Shown here one piece after another: positions 32,224 through 42,686 of a stretch of 64,000 nucleotides of DNA; position 1 is the first letter of the stretch, and each line of letters starts with the position of its first letter. Location of the stretch: the NCBI RefSeq assembly GCF_907165205.1, contig NC_058192.1, positions 39,956,001 to 40,020,000 on the forward strand, in the 5' to 3' direction. The position numbers and the translations under genes are program-made. This DNA comes from Coccinella septempunctata (taxonomy: Eukaryota > Arthropoda > Insecta > Coleoptera > Coccinellidae). The notes below the pieces were generated by a model. That model was given only the letters and a program-made list of their open reading frames with translations. It was not told the DNA's origin and did not search any database.

Positions 32224-32896
32224 TACCCCCTTACCAGTAATAACGTTACGATGAAAAATGAAACAATTTATATTTGTACATTATTACTATGGAAAATTGT
32301 GACAAAGAGAGAAAAAAAAAATTAGTATTAGATATGCTTGAAAAAAAAAAAAAAAATGTATATATAAATGGTGAATGTAATTGGCTTAATCTAATCCGAC
32401 TTGTAATCTATCCGGGAAACGTACTCTTCTACCTGAACGTGTAGTGCAATGTTCGCGATTACTATTTCCTTCAGTATGTTCGGGTTCGAAAGTTTGAGGT
32501 GTATGTGTTTACGGGAAACATTAAAACACTTGTGGAAACGAAGGAATATGTTTATTCATCGGGAGATCTGTTCTAATTACAAGAATGTGTCGACCGTTGT
32601 CGATAACTGCTAACCAGTCTCTGTAACCACTTTTTTTTTTTTTTTTTTTGGTGTAGCAGGGGGAAAATCTGCAAACAGACGAACACACCCTCTGCTGAGG
32701 GGGAACAGTGTGGGGATTCTCACTCTCTGAGCTCGAGACCCACTAAAAACCCTTAACTGCTTCTTCATAGGTTCCGGGCATTTTGCCTATTAACCAGTTG
32801 ACTCTTATGGTTTCTGGACTCTCACACGATCATAGTCGTGTTGATAGTTGTATGCTGCCTATAGCTTTTATAGGTTAAGCTCTTCTTTGGTTACAT

Positions 32897-35605
32897 TTAA
32901 ATCCTTAACTGATCTCTCGGTCTTCGGTGGTAGGTTCTTGACCTTCTAGCTTCTTCCGTTGGATCGTAGTCGACTAATCTTCGTAGTTCCTCATTTGGAT
33001 GTTGTTTGGCTTTGTCGAATATCCTTTCCGCCTTTCTCTTCATAAATTCTGTAACTGGTTCCCATTCCAAGTCCTTGTAGATTTGTTTGTTCCTAACAAA
33101 CCAGGGTACGTCCATCGCCATTCTAAGGAGTTTATTCTCAGTGGCCTGTATTCTCTTGATGTGGGTCTTGGCTGCGAAGCCCCATGCCGCCGATCCATAT
33201 GTGAGTTGTGGTCGCGCAATAGTTTTAATCATCGTCAACTTGATGTTCTTATTCATATGACTTCTTCTGCCTATGAGTGGATAAAGTTTACTCATTGCGG
33301 CTTTTGTTTTATCAACAGCACATTTGATGTGGTTTTTCCATGTAAGTCCTCTGTCAAGCGTCACTCCTAGGTATGTTGCTTCATTTTTCCATTCAACCTC
33401 TTGTCCATCAACTTCAAGGTTTTCTTCCATCCTCAATCTTCTCTTTTGCAGTAATATTGCTTGAGTCTTTCTTCCATTGATTTGGATTTTTCATTTGATG
33501 CACCATTTGAGTAATTCATCTATGGCTTCCTGCAGTCTCCGGTGTATGATCTCTGGGCGTCGATGTCTGAACGCTATTCCTGTGTCATCTGCGTACAAGG
33601 TGAGCATATTTCTAGCATTCTTCGGGATATCATAAACGTATATTACGTAAAGCAGAGGTCCAAGTACCGATCCTTGTGGCACTCCCGCTTCCAATTGTCT
33701 GGTTTGAGAGGTTGCTCCATCTATCTTCACATAAAAGTTTCTATTCCTCAGATAGTTCCTTATAATCTTGCATAGCTTGGTCGAATATCCTGCTTTTTTC
33801 ATCTTGTAGATTAGGCCTTCGTGCCATACTCTATCAAAAGCTCTCTCGATATCCATCAGAACTAATCCTGTGGCCTGTTTTGTCTGCATTCCTTCGGTGA
33901 CATATTCTATGAGCCGTAGTAATTGGAGTTCAGTCGAGTGTTCTCGTCGAAATCCAAATTGTTCGGGTGGGATTATCTTCAACATTTCTGTTTCCTCATT
34001 CAGCCTTTTGGCGATAACCCTCTCGACGACTTTTCCTAGTGCTGATAGTAGGCTGATTGGTCTATAATTTTGAGGAAATTTCCGTTCCTTTCCAGGCTTG
34101 TTGAAAACTATCATTTCTGCAGTTTTCCATCTCTTTGGGTAGTATTCGGTCCTCATCACTCCGTTTGTTATATTCGTCAAGGCTGCTATTCCTTTTCTAG
34201 GCAATTTCTTCAACATATAATTCGTTATCCTATCTTCTCCCGGTGCTTTCCGGTTTTTCAGTTTCATTATGATCTCTTTGATTTCTGTTGGTGAAGCCGG
34301 TTTTGGAATGATTTCGGTTTCCGGTGGTTCCATCATCAGTTCTTCGTTTGCCTCCACTTCTTCTTCTAGATCTTCATTGTCATCATCATTTCTGTAATTT
34401 ATTCTGGCTTCTCTCTCAATTGTGTCGGCAAGTGCTTCGGCTTTTTCAAGTCTCGTATATACCATTCCGTTTGCTCCATGCAGTGGAGGTATAACTGTCT
34501 GTTCTCGTCGTAAGCGTTTTTGCATTTTCCAAGCCGAGTGATCTATTGTATTCAGTTCCCTTAATCTCTGGTGCCGTCTGTTATTACGCAGTTCTGTTAA
34601 AGCATTTTTCAATATCTGACTATGCTTATTCAATTTCTTCTTGTCTTCTTCTCTTTTCGTTGTTCTGTAGATTTTCCTGAGTCTTCTGTTCTTTTTTATA
34701 AGTTCCTTTATATCCCTTGGCGTATCTCCATGTGAATGTTTCGGAATTGGTTTCCTTATTCTCTTGGTGCTTTCTTCATAGGCTTCTTTTATATGATTTT
34801 CCAATTTTTCAACTGCTTCATCTAATTCATCCCAGGTGTTTATTTGGGGAATTTCCGTGATTTTCTCCTGAAGTAAATTCTTATATTTCTCCCAGTCTGT
34901 GCGATCCTTGGTTTGTGTCTCTTCTTCGTTTCTTGGGCCATGTCCTACTATGAATTCTATGGGATTGTGGTCTGAAGTTCCGTCTTCTATTGTATCAATG
35001 TTGATTTCTTCAGTGATGTCTTTCATTACGACAATGTCCAGTACATCGGGTAGTCCATTTACTCTTGGTATGTAGGTCGGTATATCAGGTCCTATCACAA
35101 CTGCATTAAGTTTTTCAGCATAAATCTTCAGTCTTCTCCCGTTTGTATTTTCCACCCTACTGTTCCATTCCTGCGATTTGCAGTTAAGATCACCAATTAT
35201 GATTTTCGGGTGTCTGCCTTCTAGTAGCATTTTTAGATCCTCTTCCAGCATGTCCTTATCCGGTGATTTATAAGTTGAAATAACCTTCACTTGCCCTCGA
35301 TTAGTATTCACAATAATCGATATTGCTTCTACTTCCTGTCCATTGAATATTTGGTCGAAATGGTGATCCATATTCCTTCTAGCCAGTATAGCAACGCCAC
35401 CTGTGCTGTTAGGTCTATCATTTCTGTAAATATCGTAATTGGGAAATGCTATCCGAACGTTGGAGTTAAGTCTCGTTTCTTGGAGAGCTATGACATCCGG
35501 TCTCTTCTCTTCAATCAGTTCTTCGAATTCTGATCTGCGGGCTCTCAATCCTTCGACGTTCCAAGAGACGATTATGAGATTGTTCTTTATCGTCGTGTCA
35601 GCCAT
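32897..35605 (-). pseudogene. Jockey E ORF2: endonuclease and RT, single nonsense codon
   Basis: ATG at 35605. Endonuclease: IVSWNVEGLRARRSEFEEL, VIALQETRLNS, IIGDLNCKSQEW, GTSDHNPIEF. RT: NRKAPGEDRITNYML, QNYRPISLLSALGKVVE, LMDIERAFDRVWHEG, AGVPQGSVLGPLLY, LTLYADDTGIAF, TYLGVTLDRGLTWKNHIK. TGA at 33491-33493 interrupts LKWCIK-stop-KIQINGRKT; copy G has Trp there. The frame is otherwise open for about 900 codons. No RNase H. This is the best-preserved Jockey ORF2 in the window. Confidence 0.9.
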
Positions 35606-36111
35606 TAAATATTCTTAATAATTTGCTGCATCTTCTTCTCAATCTCTTTCTCCAGATTCTGCATCATCGTGCTGAGGAGGTTTTTCGTGAACTTATCCAG
35701 TTCCTCAGTGATTCCAGAAATTCCTTTTCTGGTTTCGGCTTTTTTGACGGTTTTTGCCTTTTCCGTCTTTTTCTCTGGTTTCTTCGTCTCTTTGACTGCT
35801 TTGGTTGCAGTTTCCTGGGGTTTCTTCACTTCCGAAGAGTTTTGGGATGGCCTCGGTGTATTTTGTGTTGGCTTCGAGCTGGTCTGGTTCGATCTTGGCG
35901 ATCTCTTGGTCTTTTTAGTGACCAATTTCCATTCGCTACATCCCTTGTAGCTGGCTGGATGTCCTTGCTCTCCGCAGAGAACACAAGAGGCATTTCGCTC
36001 CTCGTTCTCCCTGGTAAGCGTACACTCCTTGGAGCTGTGATTACCGGAGCATTTCACGCATCTCCATGGAAAAGTGCACTTACTTTGGGCATGTCCATAT
36101 CGCTGACAGCG
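35605..36111 (-). pseudogene. Jockey E ORF1, C-terminal part
   Basis: Open from the 5' truncation: CQRYGHAQSKC, CVKCSGNHSSKEC and CVLCGEQGHPASYKGC zinc knuckles, then a Lys/Thr/Pro-rich tail ending in an amphipathic helix (LLSTMMQNLEKEIEKKMQQI). The N-terminal two thirds are missing. Its stop overlaps the ORF2 start region. Confidence 0.9.
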
Positions 36112-36394
36112 GTAACCACTGTCCTCCTTTTACCTATATTTGAGGTATTTATATACCTGCCCAATGGGCTCCGTGGACTTGCGCCTCCCAAATCTTTCTA
36201 GTCCCTTGTACCTGAAGTGACTCATATGACATGACAACGAAGATTTCATTGCAATTCGGGAATTTCCTTGACGGTGGAGAAAGTTGAGGGTCAAGTCCAA
36301 GAATGCCATTGTTACAATGTGCAGGTATCTTCTGGGGATGACAAACTTGGTTCGACACGTACACTGTGTCGAATCGCTTTTATCACCACAGTGG

Positions 36395-39113
36395 TAAATG
36401 GCGAATCAGTGTATCATCGACTTCTAGAAGAATACCCTGAACTTACTTGGCCACCGGTATTCAGGAAGGAAGCAATTAAGCATGGAACCAAACACCATAT
36501 AAAAACGACACCTGGTCCACCAATCCATTGTAAAGCACGACGACTTGCCCCTGACCGTCTTAAGCAGATCCAGACGGAATTTGAAGTTATGATAGAACAA
36601 GGAGTCATCCGCCCATCGAAGAGTCCCTGGTCATCTCCACTTCACAGCGTTCCCAAGAAAGACGGCACTCTCCGTCCATGTGGAGACTATCGCGCCTTAA
36701 ACGCTAGGACGATACCCGACAGGTACACACCACCTCATATCGAGGATTTCTCCCAGAAATTGTATGGTAAGACAGTATTCTCTAAGATCGACCTAGTGAG
36801 AGCCTACCATCAAATTCCTGTCGCGGAAGAAGATATCGAAAAAACCGCGATCATTACCCCGTTCGGTCTTATCGAGGCCGTTAACACAATGTTTGGATTA
36901 CGTAATGCTGCACAAACCTGTCAAAGATTTGTCGACGAAATAATTCGTGGTTTAGATTTTGTTTATGCGTACATTGACGATTTTTTAATTGCTTCGGATA
37001 ACGAGACGCAGCATTACGAACACCTGAACATTTTGTTCAAACGTTTAAATGAGTACGGCGTTGTAATCAATCCGGCGAAATGTGTTTTCGGAGTAAACGA
37101 AATAGCTTTTCTCGGATATACTGTTAACTCACAAGGCATAAAACCTTTGGCGGAACGTGTAGATGCTATCGTAAAATTTCCCAAACCAGAAAATATCAAA
37201 CAACTTCGCAGATTCTTAGGCATGGTAAACTTTTATCGACGGTTCATTTCCAACGCAGCTGAAATCTTGCAACCTTTAACCGACCTATTGAAAGGTAAAA
37301 TCAAAAGAAACGCGGTGATATCCTGGAATGAAAGCGCACTTAACGCTTTGAACTTGGTAAAGCAAGCTCTAGTTGACGCAACTATGTTAGCGCACCCTAT
37401 CCCTGGCGCACCAATCAGCATTGTGGTAGATGCCTCCGATTACGCGATAGGAGCAGCTCTACAACAATTGACTAATAATTCGTGGCAACCTTTAGCGTTT
37501 TATACAAAATCTCTATCTACAGCTCAAAGTAAATATAGCGCATACGACAGAGAGCTATTAGCAATGTACTACGCTGTAAAACGTTTCAGATACGCTGTGG
37601 AAGGTCGAAACTTCGTGATATTCACCGATCACAAACCACTCACATACGCATTCAATCAAAATTTGGATAAATGTTCCCCTCGACAATTTCGGCAACTCGA
37701 CTATATTGGCCAATTCACCACTGATATACGGTATATCAAAGGCCAGGACAACAGTGTAGCCGACGCATTATCGCGAATCGAAGAAATTTCCGAGGTAGTT
37801 GACCATCGTACTCTCGCAGTCGCGCAAGAAATCGACGAGGAATTACTCAAAATCCTCGAATCCGGAAATGAAAACTCCCTCAACATAAAGAAAGTCTATT
37901 TTCCCGATTTCAACGTCCAAATTTACTGCGATTTAACCAACGAAAGCGTTAGACCATTTGTGCCAAAACAGTTTCGCCGAAACATTTTCGACTCTTTGCA
38001 CAACCTTTCGCACCCTGGTATAAAAGCCACAAACAAATTAATAAGTTCGCGTTTCGTGTGGCCATCGATGAATAAAGACTGCCGCGAGTGGACGCGCTGT
38101 TGTGTCCCGTGTCAACGAAATAAAATAACTCGCCACGTTTCCACGCCAATCAAACAGTTTGACAGTTTAGCTGGTAGATTCGAACATGTCCACATCGACA
38201 TTATCACAATGCCATATTCACAAGGCTACCGATATTGCCTTACATGTATTGACCGTTTTTCAAGGTGGCCGGAGGTAGCGCCAATCGAAGATATGGAAGC
38301 CTCCACTGTGGCCTCAGCCTTTTTGTCTACTTGGATTTCGCGTTTCGGTGTCCCGCTCCGAATAACATCGGATCAAGGTCGACAGTTCGAATCCAATTTA
38401 TTTAGGGAACTATGCAAGCTACTCGGTACAAAACACATACGTACAACAGCTTACCACCCTCAAGCTAACGGTATGGTCGAACGGTTTCACCGCCAACTTA
38501 AGGCAGCAATAAGTGCCACGCCACGGACAATTGGTTGAAAACATTACCAATAGTTCTTTTAGGAATTCGATCGTGCATCAAAGAAGATTTGAATGCAACT
38601 TCTGCCGAAATGATTTACGGTTCAAGTCTTCGACTACCTGCCGAATTTTTTGCCCCTTCGAATCAGAAAACAAATTCGGATTTCGTAGAAAAATTGAAGG
38701 TACGGCTCAACGATGTCAAGCCAAACGCCGTTATTCGGCATGGTTCTAAACCAACCTTCATTTTCAAAGACCTGTCTACTGCTAAGCACGTTTTTGTTCG
38801 GCGAGATGCAGTTCGCGCGCCCTTGCAATCTCCGTATGACGGACCATACGAGGTAGTACATCGCCATGATAAATATTTCGTAATCAAAATAGGCGACAAA
38901 AAAGTGACCGTCTCATTAGACCGACTAAAACCAGCCTTTCTTTTGACGAAGGACTGCGAACCCGAAAGCGAGTTTAATTCTCAATCCGTAGTTGTACCCG
39001 ATCAAACTTTCAAACCCGAACATACTGAAGGAAATAGTAATCGCGAACATTGCACTACACGTTCAGGTAGAAGAGTACGTTTCCCGGATAGATTACAAGT
39101 CGGATTAGATTAA
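36395..39113 (+). pseudogene. Gypsy pol: RT, RNase H and integrase (one frameshift)
   Basis: Open from the GTGG junction to about 38525. RT: RPSKSPWSSPLHSVPKKDG, FSKIDLVRAYHQIPV, YAYIDDFLIAS (catalytic YIDD), FLGYTVNSQGIKP. RNase H: IVVDASDYAIGAAL, YDRELLAMYYAVKRFR, FTDHKPL, DNSVADALSR. Integrase: zinc motif H...H...CCVPCQRNK, then HIDIITMP, TSDQGRQFES and HPQANGMVERFHRQLK giving the D, D, E positions. A one-base shift near 38525 breaks the frame after the E; the C-terminal part (38535-39113) continues with IRSCIKEDL and YDGPYEVVHRHDKYFVI. The protein would copy and integrate element DNA. Confidence 0.93.
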
Positions 39114-39265
39114 GCCAATTACATTCACCATTTATATATACATTTTTTTTTTTTTTTTCAAGCATATCTAATACTAATTTTTTTTTTCTCTCTTTGTCAC
39201 AATTTTCCATAGTAATAATGTACAAATATAAATTGTTTCATTTTTCATCGTAACGTTATTACTGG

Positions 39266-39273
39266 TAAGGGGG
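39266..39273 (+). other. polypurine tract
   Basis: TAAGGGGG lies just before the 3' LTR start (39276), the usual position of the plus-strand primer. The same sequence in reverse is next to the nested LTR (about 32226-32233). Confidence 0.65.
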
Positions 39274-39275
39274 TA

Positions 39276-39681
39276 TGTGGTGATAAAAGCGATTCGACAC
39301 AGTGTACGTGTCGAACCAAGTTTGTCATCCCCAGAAGATACCTGCACATTGTAACAATGGCATTCTTGGACTTGACCCTCAACTTTCTCCACCGTCAAGG
39401 AAATTCCCGAATTGCAATGAAATCTTCGTTGTCATGTCATATGAGTCACTTCAGGTACAAGGGACTAGAAAGATTTGGGAGGCGCAAGTCCACGGAGCCC
39501 ATTGGGCAGGTATATAAATACCTCAAATATAGGTAAAAGAGGACAGTGGTTACAGAGACTGGTTAGCAGTTATCGACAACGGTCGAAACATTCTTGTAAT
39601 TAGAACAGATCTCCCGATGAATAAACATATTCCTTCGTTTCCACAAGTGTTTTAATGTTTCCCGTAAACACATACACCTCA
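39276..39681 (+). repeat. 3' LTR of outer Gypsy
   Basis: 406 bp, matches the 5' LTR base for base as far as read. Followed by duplication TACT and the resumed LINE F frame. Confidence 0.95.
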
Positions 39682-39685
39682 TACT

Positions 39686-40348
39686 TCACCAAGGAAAGAA
39701 CAATCCACTCCGCACGTACACAATAAACGGTCAACCGTTACGCATAGTGTCCTCACATGTGGACTTGGGAGTGACTATTAACGCTGACCTAACTTGGTCC
39801 GAACACATAATATCCACATGCAAGCGCGCCAATACGCTGATCTACCTCATCCGCAAAACGTTCTCTCATTTCTCATATTCAAGTTCGATAAAACTGTACA
39901 AAACCTACGTTCGTCCAATTATGGAGTATGCAGGTTCAGTGTGGTGTCCGGTCTTGGTGCGCGACAGGAACTTGTTGGAAAGTGTTCAGCATCGAGCCAC
40001 GCGTATGACTTTTGGTGAAGTGCGGCCAACCTATCCCGAAAGACTAAGGATGGTACAACTGATAGCTTTTGACCAACGCAACGTCGACTCCGTGGGGACC
40101 TTATCATATCTTTCCGTATAGCCAAGTACAATTATTCTAATCTTAGAGAACTTCTCATCTTCAACAATGATCCGAGGTTGAGAGGTCACACTTTCAAATT
40201 GAAAAAGGAGATGTTTGCCACAAGACAGAGACAATTTTTTTTGTTCAACCGTATATTCGAGACATGGAATGGCTTACCTGGTGATGTAATGAATTCTGAC
40301 TCAGTGAATAGTTTTAAAAACAAAATAGACAGTTGCTTATTTGGTTAA
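39686..40348 (+). pseudogene. LINE F ORF2, 3' piece: RT thumb and C-terminus
   Basis: Resumes after the Gypsy with HQGKNNPLRTYTIN, HVDLGVTINADLTWSEHI and MEYAGSVWCPVLVRD. A one-base shift near 40093 leads to RIAKYNYSNLRELL and the C-terminal LRGHTFKLKKEMFATRQR...ETWNGLPGDV, ending at TAA 40346-40348. The 3' UTR runs to the TAA repeat at 40467. Confidence 0.85.
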
Positions 40349-40466
40349 TTTGTTTCTATGCACATATTAATTGTTTTTTTTTTGTCTGCATGCACTCAGT
40401 CGGCTTATTGATTTCTTTAGTTTTTAGGCTTATATAGGACTTAGTCCTCAGCCTTCATTCATATGT

Positions 40467-40488
40467 AATAATAATAATAATAATAATA
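40467..40488. repeat. TAA microsatellite
   Basis: About seven TAA units. It is both the 3' tail of LINE F and the left limit of a second R2-superfamily LINE fragment. Confidence 0.85.
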
Positions 40489-41293
40489 TTGCTCGCCATC
40501 CAGGATCAGGTGATTCCAACAAGAAATTACATGAAGTACATCGCCAAGGTTGCCTCAGTAGCGGACGATAGCTGTCGTTATGGCTGTGCGACACATGAAA
40601 CTATCCAGCACATCACCGGGGGATGTCAGAAGTTCGCGGGCACGGAGTACAAAAATAGACATGATGCTGTTGCCAAGATTCTTCACCAAGAATTGGCACT
40701 GAAACACCAACTTTTAACTTCGAAAAAGGTTCCTTATTACAATTACCATCCGGATGCTGTGTTGGAAAACGAACATCACAAGCTCTACTGGGATCGCACG
40801 GTTCTCACAGATCGAAAAATAACCCACAATAGACCAGACCTCATATTGCTCAATAAGGATGAGGACAGAGCACTATTCATCGACGAGGCAATTCCAAATA
40901 ATAACAATCTTCTAGATAGGCACACTGAAAAAATTTCAAAATACAGAGATCTCGAGGAACAGACCAGAAGACAGTGGAAGCTGAAAGATATCAAGACCAT
41001 CCCTATTGTCATTTCATCTACAGGTCTGATACCGAAGAAACTACTTGAGGAAACTTCAGTTGGACGAAAATATCTATAGAGTCATGCAGAAGGCGGTACT
41101 GCTCGGAACGGCGAGAACTGTACGCAAGTACATGGGGAATGCAGAGGAACACCGTCTGCTCCGACAGGAAGTGCGGGTGGAGCAGGAATCCAACCTACAG
41201 CAGGGAGGCGAGGAGCGACCCGGACCCGACCACCACCACGAGCCCGAAAACCTGGAAAGGGCTCCAACAGAGCTTAATCCTTTTGATATCTGA
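40489..41293 (+). pseudogene. R2-superfamily LINE fragment (C2), C-terminal endonuclease region
   Basis: Begins at LAIQDQVIPTRNYMKYI directly at the TAA repeat. It shows the zinc motif CRYGCATHETIQHITGGC and the restriction-like endonuclease signature HNRPDLILLNK...ALFIDEAIP (PD...D), then a frameshift near 41058 and the conserved tail YRVMQKAVLLGTARTVRKYMG. The C-terminus is acidic and ends at TGA 41291-41293. It is the same family type as LINE C but clearly diverged from it. The rest of the element was lost by 5' truncation. Confidence 0.85.
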
Positions 41294-41548
41294 GATATCT
41301 GGGATAAGTGAATTTTCCTCTGGAGAGGAGTGTGAAAGCCGCAAGGCTAAAGTCATAATATATTTTCGTTTTATTTTACAAATTTGAAGAGCATGGACTG
41401 TCAAAATTATCACTCTGACAAAACCACCGAGAACACAGATTTACATTAGTGAGACAAGGTACCTACGATCGTCTGAGATCATTGACACTTTTTGACATCT
41501 TCTTATTCGTCTACAGGACCCTCCTAGGGTTTTTTGGGATGATAAATA

Positions 41549-41839
41549 TGTATAAATACTATTTAAATTTTGTGTCAGATTTTTTATTCACTGCATTTTC
41601 TTCATTGCTTATATGTATCATTTCAAGAACTATCCTTTTATTATATTTAGTTTGTTTATCCATAATTTCTACATTTTCAAAGAGGAATCTATAACTTCCT
41701 TGTAATGCGTGAGCTGTCAAGGCACATCTTTTATTTTCTTTCTTTGTATCACTTCTATGGATCGCAATTCGGTTTTTTAATAACTGTGACGTTTGGCCAA
41801 TATAACTGCGTGAACAGTCCTGACATTCTATTCTTCTAT
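41549..41839 (-). pseudogene. Penelope-like element, GIY-YIG endonuclease domain
   Basis: Read from 41839 down: IECQDCSRSYIGQTSQLLKN holds the CxxC and YIG signature, followed by RIAIHRSDTKKENKRC, ALTAHALQGSYRF, and a stop after NKKSDTKFK. This is the C-terminal nuclease of Penelope-like elements that nicks target DNA. This part has no internal stop. Confidence 0.85.
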
Positions 41840-41846
41840 TATAACA

Positions 41847-42686
41847 ATGGCGACCGCTGGTGATTATAGTGGTGAATTAACCAAGTTGAAAAAAGAAGTT
41901 TTAATAGAAATTATAATGTCAGGACAAGTGCCAGAGGGTGTAACTTTGTGTAATAACCTTCGAAAACATATAGTTTCAACTAGAGATCATTTTGTTGACT
42001 CCTTGGCAGATGTTTCAGAAAACGACAACAAAGTCGACAAGGACTTGAATGATCACTATTATCAATATAAACTAACCAAAGTGGAACTCGATGCATCGAG
42101 AAGACTATTGAAGGAGTTAGAGAAAACTATAGCCGATAAAAACTATATTATTGAACTTCTAAAATCCAAAAGAGGTTATGTAAACAATGATAACGTTGAA
42201 AGTGGAACTAGCGATGTTGCCGCTTTTGACAATGTTACGGAGTCCGAGGGAAAAAGTTCATTTACTGCTCGTAAAGAAAATAATCGAAATTCCAGACACA
42301 ATCCAACGAGAAGAAGAGAGCCTACTGTGGGAACTTGCGACTCTTTACCCAGTACTGCAGATTCCGACGCCTCTTTTAGTGGAGCTATTAAACGTGCATG
42401 GCTTTATGTAGGAAGAGTAGATCAAAATGCAACGAATAGTAACGTTAAGAATTATCTGACAATGAAGTTTCCGGGTAGAGATTTTTATGTAGAGAAGCTA
42501 CCTAAGAGGGACGATGCTAATAGTGTAGCCTTCAAGGTAGCAGCGGACATGTCACTGATGGATGAGTTACACAGACCTGAAACTTGGCCTAGTGGAGTTG
42601 TGGTAAAGCAGTTTAGGTTTCTTCGGAACTGGAAAAGAAATAAACCAGGACAAAACATCACAGGTAACCACTTTACTGAATATTAA
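41847..42686 (+). CDS. LINE J ORF1: coiled-coil and RRM-like protein
   Basis: 279 codons, no stop. N-terminal acidic/helical region (LTKLKKEVLIEIIMSGQVPEG), a coiled coil around residues 70-110 (YQYKLTKVELDASRRLLKEL), a low-complexity linker, and from about residue 188 a domain like the C-terminal fold of LINE ORF1 (AWLYVGRVDQNATNSNVKNY, FPGRDFYVEKLPKRDD, RPETWPSGVVVKQFRFLRNW). LINE I ORF1 ends in a similar domain. It presumably binds element RNA. Confidence 0.8.
   Translation: MATAGDYSGELTKLKKEVLIEIIMSGQVPEGVTLCNNLRKHIVSTRDHFVDSLADVSENDNKVDKDLNDHYYQYKLTKVELDASRRLLKELEKTIADKNYIIELLKSKRGYVNNDNVESGTSDVAAFDNVTESEGKSSFTARKENNRNSRHNPTRRREPTVGTCDSLPSTADSDASFSGAIKRAWLYVGRVDQNATNSNVKNYLTMKFPGRDFYVEKLPKRDDANSVAFKVAADMSLMDELHRPETWPSGVVVKQFRFLRNWKRNKPGQNITGNHFTEY

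Larger units (their letters stand above)
32631..36111 (-). mobile_element. Jockey-clade LINE E, inserted in the nested Gypsy LTR
   Basis: 3,481 bp on the minus strand: poly(A) seen as T-run from 32631, 3' UTR to 32896, ORF2 (32897-35605), C-terminal part of ORF1 (35605-36111). Duplication GTAACCAC at 32623-32630 and 36112-36119. It is 5'-truncated inside the ORF1 zinc knuckles. ORF2 has a single nonsense codon. Being inserted in the innermost Gypsy, it is the youngest event of this stack. Confidence 0.95.
31819..36390 (-). mobile_element. inverted, internally deleted Gypsy of the same family, nested in the outer copy
   Basis: On the minus strand it reads LTR (36390-36120 joined to 32630-32495), then only the last 271 bp of the internal region (32494-32224: end of pol and polypurine tract), then LTR (32223-31819). 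GTGG duplications lie at 31815-31818 and 36391-36394. PBS, gag and nearly all of pol are gone, so it must have been mobilised in trans. The deletion joins the LTR end to pol at a CAAA microhomology. Its own 5' LTR is split by Jockey E. The LTRs differ from the outer ones by about one visible base (GTGTCG for GTTTCG near 32588). Confidence 0.93.
30127..39681 (+). mobile_element. Gypsy (Ty3) LTR retrotransposon, outer copy
   Basis: Complete outer structure: identical-looking 406 bp LTRs (30127-30532 and 39276-39681), primer-binding site, gag, pol with protease, RT, RNase H and integrase, polypurine tract, and duplication TACT (30123-30126, 39682-39685) in LINE F. No envelope ORF. An inverted deleted copy of the same family (31819-36390) is inserted between protease and RT. 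gag carries one nonsense codon and pol one nonsense and one frameshift, so it is defective. Without nested DNA the element is about 5.0 kb. Confidence 0.95.
27217..40473 (+). mobile_element. LINE F, CR1-like, split by a Gypsy element
   Basis: ORF1 at 27449-28261; ORF2 in two pieces, about 28263-30126 and 39686-40348; 3' end at a TAA microsatellite (40467-40488). The Gypsy element at 30127-39681 interrupts ORF2 at KCVVL-H with duplication TACT. No RNase H is present. ORF2 also has an internal endonuclease deletion and two frameshifts, so this copy is dead. Confidence 0.8.

Noticed and set aside
31982..32340. Inverted repeats as a possible CRISPR or satellite array
   Set aside because: The repeats are LTRs with target duplications; spacing and length do not fit an array, and the DNA is eukaryotic.
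35623..36201. 192-codon plus-strand ORF
   Set aside because: Antisense to Jockey E ORF1 and running into LTR sequence; composition is the mirror of a Lys-rich tail.
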